Shown here: piece after piece, positions 1 through 10,238 of the stretch | Numbering within the stretch: the stretch's first letter is position 1 | Layout of the letters: every line of letters starts with the position of its first letter | Source: Actinomycetota bacterium | GTDB taxonomy: Bacteria > Actinomycetota > Acidimicrobiia > Acidimicrobiales > CADCSY01 | NCBI GenBank assembly: GCA_019348335.1 | Contig: JAHWJR010000006.1 | Span: forward strand, 1-32,216 | Direction: 5' to 3' | Length of the DNA: 32,216 nucleotides | Notes under the pieces: generated by a model | Database searches by the model: none | Seen by the model: only the letters and a program-made list of their open reading frames with translations | Told to the model about the DNA's origin: nothing | Position numbers and translations under genes: made by a program

Positions 1-355
1 GGCCGGCGTCCGCCGGCGGCTCGGCGGTGTCGTCGCCCTCGCCACCCTGCACGGCGGGAGCAGGAGCACCCCCCGGCGGCGGCGGTGGGGGTGCGGGTCC
101 GGGCTGGGCGTCAGGCGGCAGCGTCATGCCCGGGCTGGGCGGCGGCGGCGGAGGCGGCGGCGGCGGCGGTTCGCCCTCCGGCGGCGGCGGCGGAGGCGGA
201 GGTGGCGCCGTGGTGGTGGTCGAGTCTCCGACGCACACCCCGAGCACGCACTGCGAGGAGGCGGCGGCCGACCACGTCCCCGCGCCGGTGAGGGCGGCAG
301 CGAGAATCGCCACCACGGCCAGAGAACGGCCTCGGGAAACCAAAGGAGGCGACAT
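1..355 (-). CDS. Exported proline-rich protein, N-terminal part (runs off left edge)
   Basis: The frame is open from an ATG at 355 to the left edge, so only the first 118 residues are seen. Residues 1-30 look like a Sec signal peptide: a short basic start (SRGRS) followed by a hydrophobic AVVAILAAALTGAG core and an A-A-A cleavage region. Two cysteines follow in a C-V-L-G-V-C pattern, then a Thr run and proline runs of roughly 8-11 residues broken by Glu, Gly and Ser. This is typical of an extended, wall-spanning linker ahead of a domain that lies outside the window. I do not recognise the protein. The opposite-strand poly-Gly reading frame over the same DNA is an artefact of the CCG repeats. 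No strong Shine-Dalgarno is visible; the start is chosen from the signal peptide. Confidence 0.6.
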   Translation of the reverse strand, partial: MSPPLVSRGRSLAVVAILAAALTGAGTWSAAASSQCVLGVCVGDSTTTTAPPPPPPPPPEGEPPPPPPPPPPPSPGMTLPPDAQPGPAPPPPPPGGAPAPAVQGGEGDDTAEPPADAG

Positions 356-394
356 GGGCGTTCCGCTTTCTACACGATCCGCTCACGTCATCGC

Positions 395-408
395 CACTAC
401 ATGCAGTG
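395..408. promoter_or_regulatory. Short near-palindrome upstream of the exported protein gene
   Basis: CACTACATGCAGTG is symmetric apart from one pair (or one G-U pair as RNA). It lies about 40 bp upstream of the ATG at 355 and just beyond the htpX stop. It could be an operator or a chance palindrome; no partner site is seen. Confidence 0.2.
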
Positions 409-441
409 AACGACTACCGGCTGTCGCCGGCCGGGCAGTGC

Positions 442-1299
442 TCAGGCGGCCCACTCGCCGGCCCGCAACCGGCTGATGCGCTCCTCGGTCGGCGGGTGCG
501 TCCGAAAGAGGTTGGCGAACTGGGCCCGACGGCCGGTCAGCGGGTTGACGATGTAGGCCTGGGCCTGAGCCGGCTGCACGTCCATGGGGATGGCCTGCAC
601 GCCCCGCTCCATCTTCTGGAGGGCCCGGGCGAGGGGCTCGCCCGACCCGACGAGGCGAGCGCCGCTGCGGTCGGCCTCGAACTCCCGGCTCCGGCTCAGC
701 GCCGCCTGGAGCAGGCCGGCGGCCAGCGGCGCCAGCAGCGCGGTGGCGATCAGGGCCAAGGGGTTCTGATCGCGGTCGCGCCCGCCCCCGCCGAAGATGG
801 CGGCGAAGCGGGCCATGAAGGCCAGGTAGGTGATGGCGGTGGCGATGGCGGCCGCAACCGAGCCGATGAGGATGTCGCGGTTGCCGACGTGGCTGATCTC
901 GTGGGCCAGCACGCCCCGCAACTCTTCCCAGTCGCAGATCTCGAGGATGCCCCTCGTCACTGCCACGGCGGCGTGGTGGGGATTGCGCCCGGTGGCGAAG
1001 GCGTTGGGCTGGCGGTCCGGAGTCACGTAGAGCTTGGGCATGGGCATGCCCGCCGCCTGGGTGAGCTCGCGCATGATGGCGAAGTACTGCGGCATCTCCG
1101 CCTCCGACGCCGGCACCGCCCGGGCCGCCTTGATGGCGAGCTTGTCGGAGAACCAGTAGGAGGTCCCCACCATGACCAGGCTCACCCCGAGCATGACGGT
1201 GGCGCCGACGCCGCCCTTGACGGCGCCCCCGATCACCACCAGCAGGCCGGTCAGCCCGGCCAGCAGGACGAAGGTCTTCGCGGTGTTCTTGCTCAACAT
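442..1299 (-). CDS. htpX: HtpX-family membrane zinc metalloprotease (M48)
   Basis: 285 residues, the usual length of HtpX, an inner-membrane protease that degrades misfolded membrane proteins. Two N-terminal membrane segments (about 9-28 and 32-48) precede the catalytic motif HEISH at 133-137. Two more hydrophobic segments lie at about 145-165 and 181-200. The third zinc ligand sits in the E-x-x-x-D motif SREFEAD (Glu206). The start at 1299 is preferred because an AGGAG ends 9 nt upstream. An in-frame ATG at 1308 directly abuts that AGGAG, and the longest possible frame (from 1416) would translate the hppA promoter region. It is divergent from hppA and shares a 194-bp intergenic region with a perfect palindrome. 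Membrane-stress control would be usual for the family but is not shown here. Confidence 0.92.
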   Translation of the reverse strand: MLSKNTAKTFVLLAGLTGLLVVIGGAVKGGVGATVMLGVSLVMVGTSYWFSDKLAIKAARAVPASEAEMPQYFAIMRELTQAAGMPMPKLYVTPDRQPNAFATGRNPHHAAVAVTRGILEICDWEELRGVLAHEISHVGNRDILIGSVAAAIATAITYLAFMARFAAIFGGGGRDRDQNPLALIATALLAPLAAGLLQAALSRSREFEADRSGARLVGSGEPLARALQKMERGVQAIPMDVQPAQAQAYIVNPLTGRRAQFANLFRTHPPTEERISRLRAGEWAA

Positions 1300-1382
1300 C
1301 GGTGCCATCTCCTGGCGCCCGCGGGCGGGGCGTCCACTGGGCAACGATACCGGTGCTCGGCCACGCCCCGGGGTGCCGTGCC

Positions 1383-1412
1383 TTGACTTTTCGAGTCCTC
1401 GAAAAGTAGGTT
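1383..1412 (+). promoter_or_regulatory. Candidate hppA promoter
   Basis: TTGACT at 1383-1388 and TAGGTT at 1407-1412 are separated by 18 bp and point toward hppA, placing a transcript start about 75 bp before its ATG. The spacer is almost entirely filled by the palindrome at 1386-1407. The -35 box is good, the -10 box only fair. Confidence 0.45.
1386..1407. promoter_or_regulatory. Perfect 10-bp inverted repeat, probable operator
   Basis: ACTTTTCGAG and CTCGAAAAGT are exact reverse complements separated by TC. The site is AT-rich against its surroundings and sits between the divergent htpX and hppA genes, overlapping the -35 box and the whole spacer of the candidate hppA promoter. This looks like the binding site of a dimeric regulator that could act on both genes. 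The regulator is not encoded in the window. Confidence 0.55.
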
Positions 1413-1493
1413 TCATCGCCTTCCTGACCGCCTCGGCAGCCAGGACAACCCCCGAAACCCCCCAGGAACACCAAGAAGGAGGCAGCGGTCCCG

Positions 1494-3965
<2,472 letters not shown>

Positions 3966-3990
3966 CCGGCGTCCCGTCCCCCATCCCCTC

Positions 3991-4037
3991 TTCTTTGTCG
4001 GATCGCCCTCCCTCAGAGGGGCTGAGCCGACAAAGAA
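3991..4037. terminator. Bipartite hairpin between convergent hppA and acs
   Basis: Outer arms TTCTTTGTCGG (3991-4001) and CCGACAAAGAA (4027-4037) are exact complements. Nested inside is a second stem, CCCTC (4006-4010) with GAGGG (4016-4020), around a CCTCA loop. It lies between the hppA stop and the acs stop and can fold on either strand, so it probably ends both transcripts. No T-run follows on either strand, which is common in GC-rich actinobacteria. Confidence 0.7.
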
Positions 4038-4046
4038 CGAGGGGGG

Positions 4047-6014
4047 TCAGTCGTCCTGGGGGGCGGCCTCCGCCCGCCGGCGGATCTCGTCGACCACCGA
4101 GGCGTCGGCCAGCGTGGTGGTGTCGCCCAGGTCGCGTCCGTCGGCCACGTCCCGCAGGAGACGGCGCATGATCTTGCCGCTGCGGGTCTTGGGCAGGTCG
4201 TCGGTGAAGATCACGGTCCGGGGCCGGGCAGTGGGCCCGATCTTGGTGGCGACATGGGCCCGCAGCTCCTGACCCAGCTCGTCACCGGGCGTCTGGTCCC
4301 CCTTGCAGGTGACGAAGGCCACGATGCGCTGACCGGTGACCTCGTCCTTGGCCCCCACCACCGCCGCCTCGGCCACGGCGGCGTGGGCCACCAGGGCCGA
4401 CTCCACCTCGGTGGTCGACACGCGGTGGCCGGAGATGTTCATGACGTCGTCGACCCGGCCCAGCAGCCAGAAGTAGCCGTCGTCGTCGACACGGGCGCCG
4501 TCGCCGGCGAAGTACCGACCCTCGAAACGGCTCCAGTACGTGTCGTGGTAGCGCTGGGGGTCGCCGTAGATGCCCCGCAGCATCGACGGCCAGGGCCGGG
4601 TCAGGGTGAGGTAGCCACCGCCCCGCTCGACCGGCTGGCCCCGGTCGTCGACGACCTCGGCGGCGATGCCCGGGAGGGGGAAGGTGGCCGAGCCGGGCTT
4701 GGTCGTGGTGGCGCCGGGCAGGGGCGAGATCATGATGGCGCCGGTCTCGGTCTGCCACCACGTGTCGACCACCGGGCAGCGGTCGCCGCCGATGTGGCGG
4801 CGGTACCACATCCACGCCTCGGGGTTGATGGGCTCGCCCACGCTGCCCAGCACCCGCAGCGACGACAGGTCGTGGGAGGCGGGCTCGGTCGTGCCCCACT
4901 TCATGAAGGTGCGGATGGCGGTGGGCGCGGTGTAGAGGATGGTGACCTTGTAGCGCTCGACGATGTCCCACCACCGGTCGCGCCCGGGGTGGTCCGGGCT
5001 TCCCTCGTACATGACCGAGGTGGCCCCGTTGACCAGGGGCCCGTAGACGATGTAGCTGTGGCCGGTCACCCAGCCGATGTCGGCGGCGCACCAGTACACG
5101 TCGGTGTCGGCGTGGAGGTCGAAGACGTACTTGTGGGTGAAGGCGGCTTGGGTCAGGTAGCCGCCGGTGGTGTGCATGATCCCCTTGGGACTGGCCGTGG
5201 TGCCCGAGGTGTAGAGCAGGTAGAGCAGGTCCTCGGCCTCCATGACCTCGGCGGCGCACTCGGTCGACGCCCCGGCCATGACGTCGTGGTACCAGTGGTC
5301 CCGCCCGGCAGCCATGGCCACCTCGTCACCGGTGCGGCGCACCACCACCACGTGCTCGATGGAGGGCGTGTCCTCCAGGGCGGCGTCGGCGCTGGCCTTC
5401 AGCGGCACCGCCTTGCCCCGCCGCCACCCGCCGTCGGCGGTGATCAGCACCTTGGCCTGGGCATCGACGATCCGGCCCCGCAACGACTCGGCGGAGAAGC
5501 CCCCGAAGACCACCGAGTGGGCGGCGCCCACCCGGGCGCAGGCCAGCATGGCCACGGGGAGCTCGGGGATCATCGGCATGTAGATGGCCACGCGGTCGCC
5601 CTTGGCCACCCCGAGGTCGCGCAGCACGTTGGCGAAGCGGCACACCTCGGCGTGGAGCTCGCGGTAGGTGATGGTGCGGGTGTCGCCCGGCTCGCCCTCC
5701 CAGTGGAAGGCCACCTTGTCGCCTCGCCCGGCCTCGACGTGACGGTCGAGGCAGTTCTCGGAGGCGTTGAGCTGGCCGCCGACGAACCACCGGGCGTAGG
5801 GCAGGTCCCACTCCAGGACCGTGTCCCACTGCCTTCGCCACGAGAGCAGGTCGGCGGCCTGGCGGGCCCAGAAGCCCTCGTGGTCCCGCGCCGCCTCGTC
5901 GTGGAGCTCGCTCCCCCGGACCAGGGCGGAGGCCCGGAACTCCTCGCTCGGCGGGAACGAGCGGTCCTCCAGGCCGTAGACCTCGATGGCAGGGTTCTCC
6001 GTCGGCTCGGTCAT
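4047..6014 (-). CDS. acs: Acetyl-CoA synthetase (AMP-forming)
   Basis: 655 residues, full length for Acs: acetate + ATP + CoA to acetyl-CoA + AMP + PPi. The N-terminal Acs domain is followed by the ATP-binding loop YTSGTTASPKG (268-278). The Trp pair in VDTWWQTETG (419-420) includes the residue that restricts the pocket to acetate. The hinge and C-terminal domain contain GRVDDVMNISGHR and the PKTRSGKIMRR motif, whose Lys614 is the site acetylated by Pat-type enzymes in well-studied homologues. The ATG at 6014 begins the Acs homology; the frame is open further upstream but reads unrelated low-complexity sequence. No clear Shine-Dalgarno is visible. The PPi formed is a substrate for the convergent hppA product. 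Confidence 0.95.
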   Translation of the reverse strand: MTEPTENPAIEVYGLEDRSFPPSEEFRASALVRGSELHDEAARDHEGFWARQAADLLSWRRQWDTVLEWDLPYARWFVGGQLNASENCLDRHVEAGRGDKVAFHWEGEPGDTRTITYRELHAEVCRFANVLRDLGVAKGDRVAIYMPMIPELPVAMLACARVGAAHSVVFGGFSAESLRGRIVDAQAKVLITADGGWRRGKAVPLKASADAALEDTPSIEHVVVVRRTGDEVAMAAGRDHWYHDVMAGASTECAAEVMEAEDLLYLLYTSGTTASPKGIMHTTGGYLTQAAFTHKYVFDLHADTDVYWCAADIGWVTGHSYIVYGPLVNGATSVMYEGSPDHPGRDRWWDIVERYKVTILYTAPTAIRTFMKWGTTEPASHDLSSLRVLGSVGEPINPEAWMWYRRHIGGDRCPVVDTWWQTETGAIMISPLPGATTTKPGSATFPLPGIAAEVVDDRGQPVERGGGYLTLTRPWPSMLRGIYGDPQRYHDTYWSRFEGRYFAGDGARVDDDGYFWLLGRVDDVMNISGHRVSTTEVESALVAHAAVAEAAVVGAKDEVTGQRIVAFVTCKGDQTPGDELGQELRAHVATKIGPTARPRTVIFTDDLPKTRSGKIMRRLLRDVADGRDLGDTTTLADASVVDEIRRRAEAAPQDD

Positions 6015-6091
6015 GGCGCGAGAGTACCGCCGGGGCCCTGCTCGTTCCGCTGGCTGGGCGGCGGCGGCCCGGGGCCGGCGCCGGCTACCGG

Positions 6092-7537
6092 CTACCGGCG
6101 GGTGAGCAGCTGGTCGGCGGGGGCGAAGTCGTCGGTGAGAGCACGGGCGCCGGCGACGAAGGCGTCGACGTCCTCGCCGGTGAGCACCACGCCGTCCTCG
6201 GGCGGGATGTCGTCCGGCGTGAGGGCGAGCGGGGCGGCGGAGGCCACCAGCACGTGGTTGGCGGGGCCGCTGCTCGCGCCTGGAGGCGGAGCGATGACCG
6301 CCACGTTGGCGAACACCTCGGCGAGGGTGGCGGTCTCGGCCCGGACCAGCCGGCGCTCGCCGCCGTCGATGACGTTGACCAGGTAGATCCCCTCCGGGCG
6401 CAGCGCCCGGGCCAGCTCCTCGGCCACCTCCACGGTGGCCAGGTGCCAGGGCACCGACAGGCTCCCGAAGGCGTCGCCGACGGCCACGTCGTAGGAGTCG
6501 GCGGCCAGTCGAGCCAGGGCGGTGCGGGCGTCGCCCACCTCGACGCGCAGCCCGGGCCCCTGTTCCAGCCCGAGTTGCTCCTCGGCCAGCGCCACCAGAG
6601 CAGCGTCGAGCTCGAGCACCAGGCTGGTCGAGCCGGGTCGGGTGGCGGCCAGGTACCGGGGGAAGCTGAAGCCGCCGCCTCCGAGGTGGAGGGCGTCGAC
6701 GGGCCGGGCCGGCGGCACCTCGGCGGCCAGGGCGGCGGCGAACAGCCGCACATAGCGGAACTCGAGGTGGGTGGGGTCGTCGAGATCGACGTAGCTGTGC
6801 CGCAGGTTGTCGAGCAGCAGCACCCGCCCGGAGGGACGGGCCGGGTCGGCCTGCACCTGCACGCAGTAGTAGGTGGTGTGCTCCTGGCAGGGCCCGGGGA
6901 CGGCGGCCGCCACCCCGCCCAGCGCCAAGGTCCCCGCCGCCACCCCGCCCAGGGGCCGGTGGGGGCCGCTGCGCCACCACAGCACCAGGCCGGCGCCGAC
7001 CAGGGCGGCGCCCAGGCCGATCACCAACGGCCGGGTGGGCACGGCGGCCACGAGCACGAAGCCGGTCACGAAGGTGCCCACCAGCGCACCGGCGGTGCCG
7101 GCTGCCGAGAGCCCGCCCACCACCGAGCCGGTCTCGTCCAGGCTGGCCAGGCGCAGCTTGGCCGCCATGGGCGCCACCGCGCTGAGCACGGCGGCCGGGG
7201 CGAAGAAGGCGCCGGCGGCCAGGATCACGACGGCTGCCGGGCCACCGCCGGCCACAGTCGGGCCCACCGCCGTCACCACCGGGAGCGATGCCAGCGCCAG
7301 GGCGCCGCCGGCCACGACCGTGGGGCCGAGCAGCCGGCGGGGGTCGCGACGGTCCGCGAGACGCCCGCCGGCGGCGCTGCCCAGGGCGATGCCGGCCAGC
7401 ACGGTGCCGATGACCCCGGTGAAGGTCTCGATCGACACGCCCACGTAGGGCGCCACCAGCCGGCCGGCCAGGATCTCCAGCACCAGCACCGCCGCCGAGG
7501 TGCAAAAGACCAGCGTGGCCGCCGCCCGGGTGGTCAT
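6092..7537 (-). CDS. Fused membrane / spermidine synthase-like methyltransferase-fold protein
   Basis: 481 residues. The first 200 or so residues form about seven hydrophobic segments. The C-terminal half is a spermidine-synthase-type Rossmann domain, with HTTYYCVQV, DNLRHSYVDLDDPTHLEFRYVR, the nucleotide-binding loop HLGGGGFSFPRYL, an acidic strand end LVLELD and VGDARTAL. The motif that would carry the catalytic Asp in true aminopropyltransferases reads VGDAFGS here and lacks the usual D-x-x-D, so polyamine synthesis is not assured. Fused transporter-like/SpeE-like proteins are frequent in actinobacteria and their role is unknown. The start at 7537 has AGAAGGGCGG just upstream, next to the hairpin at 7547-7597. 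Confidence 0.8.
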   Translation of the reverse strand: MTTRAAATLVFCTSAAVLVLEILAGRLVAPYVGVSIETFTGVIGTVLAGIALGSAAGGRLADRRDPRRLLGPTVVAGGALALASLPVVTAVGPTVAGGGPAAVVILAAGAFFAPAAVLSAVAPMAAKLRLASLDETGSVVGGLSAAGTAGALVGTFVTGFVLVAAVPTRPLVIGLGAALVGAGLVLWWRSGPHRPLGGVAAGTLALGGVAAAVPGPCQEHTTYYCVQVQADPARPSGRVLLLDNLRHSYVDLDDPTHLEFRYVRLFAAALAAEVPPARPVDALHLGGGGFSFPRYLAATRPGSTSLVLELDAALVALAEEQLGLEQGPGLRVEVGDARTALARLAADSYDVAVGDAFGSLSVPWHLATVEVAEELARALRPEGIYLVNVIDGGERRLVRAETATLAEVFANVAVIAPPPGASSGPANHVLVASAAPLALTPDDIPPEDGVVLTGEDVDAFVAGARALTDDFAPADQLLTRR

Positions 7538-7546
7538 CAATCCGCC

Positions 7547-7597
7547 CTTCTGGCGGCGGGAACGGTGCGGTAACCGCCCCCTTTGCACCGCCAGAAG
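7547..7597 (-). terminator. Hairpin between midA and the spermidine synthase-like gene
   Basis: CTTCTGGCGG (7547-7556) and CCGCCAGAAG (7588-7597) are exact complements. A competing inner stem pairs CGGTGC (7563-7568) with GCACCG (7585-7590). It follows the midA stop by about 8 bp and could end the nuo-midA transcript. Its 3' arm in the transcript also ends 9 nt before the next start codon and adjoins that gene's ribosome site, so it may instead control translation. Confidence 0.5.
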
Positions 7598-7604
7598 CGT
7601 GGAG

Positions 7605-8729
7605 TCACGGTCCGGCCACCCACTCCAGCACGCGGAACGCCCCCAGCCCGGTGGGGTCGCACAGGGCCTGGCCCTCCCCCACCCGGCTGCGGGCGGCCAG
7701 GGCAGCCAGGTCGCCCACGTGTGCCCGCTCGTGCCACTCGGCGCGGGCCGCCTCGACCAGCTGGTCGAGGCCGTGCCGGCGCAGCCAGTCGGCCTGGGAC
7801 AGGTCGCCAGCCGGGGGGCCGAGGCGGGCGGCGAGCTGGTCGACGCCGACCTCACAGGTGATGTCCTGGGAGCCGGGCGCTTCGAGGGGGGAACCGCCCG
7901 GCCCGTGGGCGCGGTAGGTGCGCACCCATTCCCGCCACGGGCGAGCAGCCAGAGCCGGCGTGGTGCTGGCGAAGTCGACGACCACGACCCGGCCCCGGTC
8001 GAGCACCGCCCGCGCCCGCCGCAACCAGCCGGCGGCGGAGCCCTGGAGCGGGATGCGGCTGCCGGCGGCGGCGGTGGGAACGAGCTGCTCGGCCACGGCG
8101 GCGGCGTCCGAGGGCGCCGAGGCCAGGACCTCGACGGGCGCACCGTCGTCGCCCACACCGACGAGGACCTCGGCCCAGTCGCCGTCCCGGCGCTCGAGCA
8201 GCCGGAACGGCAGGTTGTCGAGAAGCTCGTTGGCCACGACCACGCCGGTCACCTTCAGCGCCGGCAGGTCGGACAGCACGGTGACGATCGGTCCCTCTCC
8301 GGGGACGAAGGGCGACGCCGCGTCGGGATCACCTCCGCCGGCGGCCCCGAACACGTTGGCCGGCGGCTCGACGGGCAGTCGCTCCGCCGCTCGCTCGCGC
8401 AGGGCCGGCGAGTGCTCCACGCACACGTAGCGCAGGGCACCTCCGCAGGACGGACCGGCGTCGAGGATCGACCGGGCCAGGGCACCACGGCCGGCCCCGC
8501 CTTCCACCACCACGAACGGGTCGGGCCGGCCCAGCCGCTGCCACTCGGCGTCGATGGCCCGGGCCACCACCGCCCCGAACAGCGGACCCACCTCGGGGCT
8601 GGTGAGGAAGTCGGCGCGGCGCCCGGCGCCCCGGCCGGTGGAGAAGAACCCGTCCTCGCCATAGAGGGCGTCGTCGACGAACTCGTCGAAGCGGACGGGG
8701 CCGAACCGCCGGATGCGCTCGACCAGCAC
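7605..8729 (-). CDS. MidA/NDUFAF7-family SAM-dependent methyltransferase
   Basis: 374 residues, typical for the DUF185 (MidA, NDUFAF7) family. Seen: an N-terminal IRRFGPVRFDEFVDDALYG block, the family hallmark DFLTSPEVGPLFG (40-52), the SAM-binding glycine loop VEGGAGRGALA (75-85) and VVANELLDNLPFRLL, the counterpart of the family's NELLDALP motif. In mitochondria NDUFAF7 dimethylates an arginine of NDUFS2, the NuoD homologue, early in complex I assembly. Here the gene follows nuoN by 2 bp (GTG at 8729, nuoN stop at 8732), so it is very likely translationally coupled to the nuo operon. The longer frame starting at 9026 would overlap nuoN and is rejected. Function as a complex I assembly factor is inferred from family and context. 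Confidence 0.85.
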   Translation of the reverse strand: MLVERIRRFGPVRFDEFVDDALYGEDGFFSTGRGAGRRADFLTSPEVGPLFGAVVARAIDAEWQRLGRPDPFVVVEGGAGRGALARSILDAGPSCGGALRYVCVEHSPALRERAAERLPVEPPANVFGAAGGGDPDAASPFVPGEGPIVTVLSDLPALKVTGVVVANELLDNLPFRLLERRDGDWAEVLVGVGDDGAPVEVLASAPSDAAAVAEQLVPTAAAGSRIPLQGSAAGWLRRARAVLDRGRVVVVDFASTTPALAARPWREWVRTYRAHGPGGSPLEAPGSQDITCEVGVDQLAARLGPPAGDLSQADWLRRHGLDQLVEAARAEWHERAHVGDLAALAARSRVGEGQALCDPTGLGAFRVLEWVAGP

Positions 8730-8731
8730 CC

Positions 8732-10234
8732 CTACGGGAGGGCGCCGAACAACGCCACGTCGCCGAGCCGGGCGGCGAGGTTGGGAAAGAACCCGAACGC
8801 CACGGTGGCCACCGCGCAGAGGGCAAGCGACGCGGTCAGCGCCGCCGGCACCTGCACCCGGGTGGTGTCGCCGTCGGGCACGGGGTCCATGAACATCTGC
8901 CGGGCCACCGAGGCGTAGTAGAAGAGCGCGATCACCGAGTTCACCGCGGCGACCACGGCCAGGGCGACGGCGGCGCCCGTGCCGGCGTCGAGCAGTGACT
9001 TGAACACGACGAACTTTGCGTACCACCCCCCCAGGGGCGGGATGCCGGCGAGGGCGAACAAGAAGACGGCCATCAACACGGCCAGCCCCGGGGCGTAGTC
9101 GAACAGGCCCCCGTAGGAGCCGATCTCGCCTGATCGGGTCTTGCGGGCCACGGCCATGACGACGGCGAAGGCGCCCAGGTTCATGGCCGCGTAGATGATC
9201 AGGTAGGTCACCACCGCCTCGGTGGCGTTGGCGATGCCGCCCCGCTCAGCGGGGATCGAGGCGGCCACGGCCAACGGCGCCAGCATGAACCCGGCCTGGG
9301 CCACCGAGGAGTAGGCCAACAGGCGCACGATGTTGGTCTGGCGCAGGGCGATGAGGTTGCCCACCGTCATGGTCAGGGCTGCGAGCACCCAGAACAACGG
9401 CGCCCACACGTCGTCCTGGCCGAGGAAGGCGATGAACACCAGCTGGAGCAGGGCGACGAAGCCGGCGGCCTTGGACGCCACCGACAAGAAGGCGGTGATC
9501 GGCGTGGGGGCACCCTGGTACGTGTCGGGCGCCCAGGTGTGGAAGGGCACCGCCGAGACCTTGAAGCCGAAGCCCACCACCACGAAGACGATGCCGACGG
9601 TCACCACCGGCACGGTCGACGAACCCCCTGCCAACGCATCGCCGATCTCGCTGAGCACGGTGGACCCGGTGACGCCGAACACCAGCGACATCCCGTAGAG
9701 CATCACCGCCGAGGCGAACACCCCGAGCAGGTAGTACTTGAGCGACGCCTCGTTGCCCCGCAGGTCGCGCTTGCGCCAGCCGGCCAGCAGGTAGGCCGGG
9801 ATGGAGAGCAGCTCGAGGGCCACGAAGATGCTGATCAGGTCGCGAGCCGAGGCCATCACCGTCATCCCCAGCAACGACGAGAGCAGCAGGAAGTAGTACT
9901 CGCCCTCGTAGTAGTCGCCCTCGGCCACGTAGTCGGTGCTGATGAGCACGGTCACGTAGCCGGCGACGAGGAACAGGCCCTTGAGGACCAGGGCGAAGTC
10001 GTCGACGACGTAGGCGCCGTCGAACAGGCTGCGGTCGCCGCCGGCGACGGCCAGGGTCAGCACCGGCACCAGCGAGGCCAGCAGCCCGATGCCGGCGACG
10101 GTCGAGGTGGCCCAGCGGCCCCGCTCCTCGAACACCAGGTCGACGAAGAGCAGCACCACCAGCACCAGCACCAGGACGATCTCGGGCGCGAAGGCGTGGA
10201 AGTCGACCGAGGGAGAGCGGAACAGCGTCTCCAC
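8732..10234 (-). CDS. nuoN: NADH-quinone oxidoreductase subunit N
   Basis: 500 residues, 13-14 membrane segments. It is an antiporter-like subunit of the complex I membrane arm, carrying one proton channel. The conserved channel block FGFKVSAVPFHTWAPDTYQG, with its buried Lys, and the ALELLSIPAYLLAGW block with the coupling Glu are present. The start is GTG at 10234, four bases after the nuoM stop, with a G-rich tract upstream that can serve as ribosome site. It is the last nuo gene of the main cluster and is followed directly by the midA homologue. A second NuoN-like protein is encoded at 24585-26114. Confidence 0.95.
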   Translation of the reverse strand: METLFRSPSVDFHAFAPEIVLVLVLVVLLFVDLVFEERGRWATSTVAGIGLLASLVPVLTLAVAGGDRSLFDGAYVVDDFALVLKGLFLVAGYVTVLISTDYVAEGDYYEGEYYFLLLSSLLGMTVMASARDLISIFVALELLSIPAYLLAGWRKRDLRGNEASLKYYLLGVFASAVMLYGMSLVFGVTGSTVLSEIGDALAGGSSTVPVVTVGIVFVVVGFGFKVSAVPFHTWAPDTYQGAPTPITAFLSVASKAAGFVALLQLVFIAFLGQDDVWAPLFWVLAALTMTVGNLIALRQTNIVRLLAYSSVAQAGFMLAPLAVAASIPAERGGIANATEAVVTYLIIYAAMNLGAFAVVMAVARKTRSGEIGSYGGLFDYAPGLAVLMAVFLFALAGIPPLGGWYAKFVVFKSLLDAGTGAAVALAVVAAVNSVIALFYYASVARQMFMDPVPDGDTTRVQVPAALTASLALCAVATVAFGFFPNLAARLGDVALFGALP

Positions 10235-10238
10235 CGCG

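Noticed and set aside
121..210. GGC/CCG-rich tract as a regulatory repeat or structural element
   Set aside because: It is explained by proline codons in the exported protein gene on the minus strand.
1300..1416. Longer start for htpX at 1416
   Set aside because: It would translate the palindrome and promoter region and has no ribosome site; AGGAG supports 1299.
6074..6085. GCCGGCGCCGGC palindrome between the spermidine synthase-like gene and acs
   Set aside because: A pure G/C palindrome of 12 bp is expected by chance at this base composition, and no promoter or gene feature goes with it.
4254..6386. 710-codon open frame on the plus strand opposite acs
   Set aside because: Composition is typical of a shadow frame; acs on the other strand has complete motifs.
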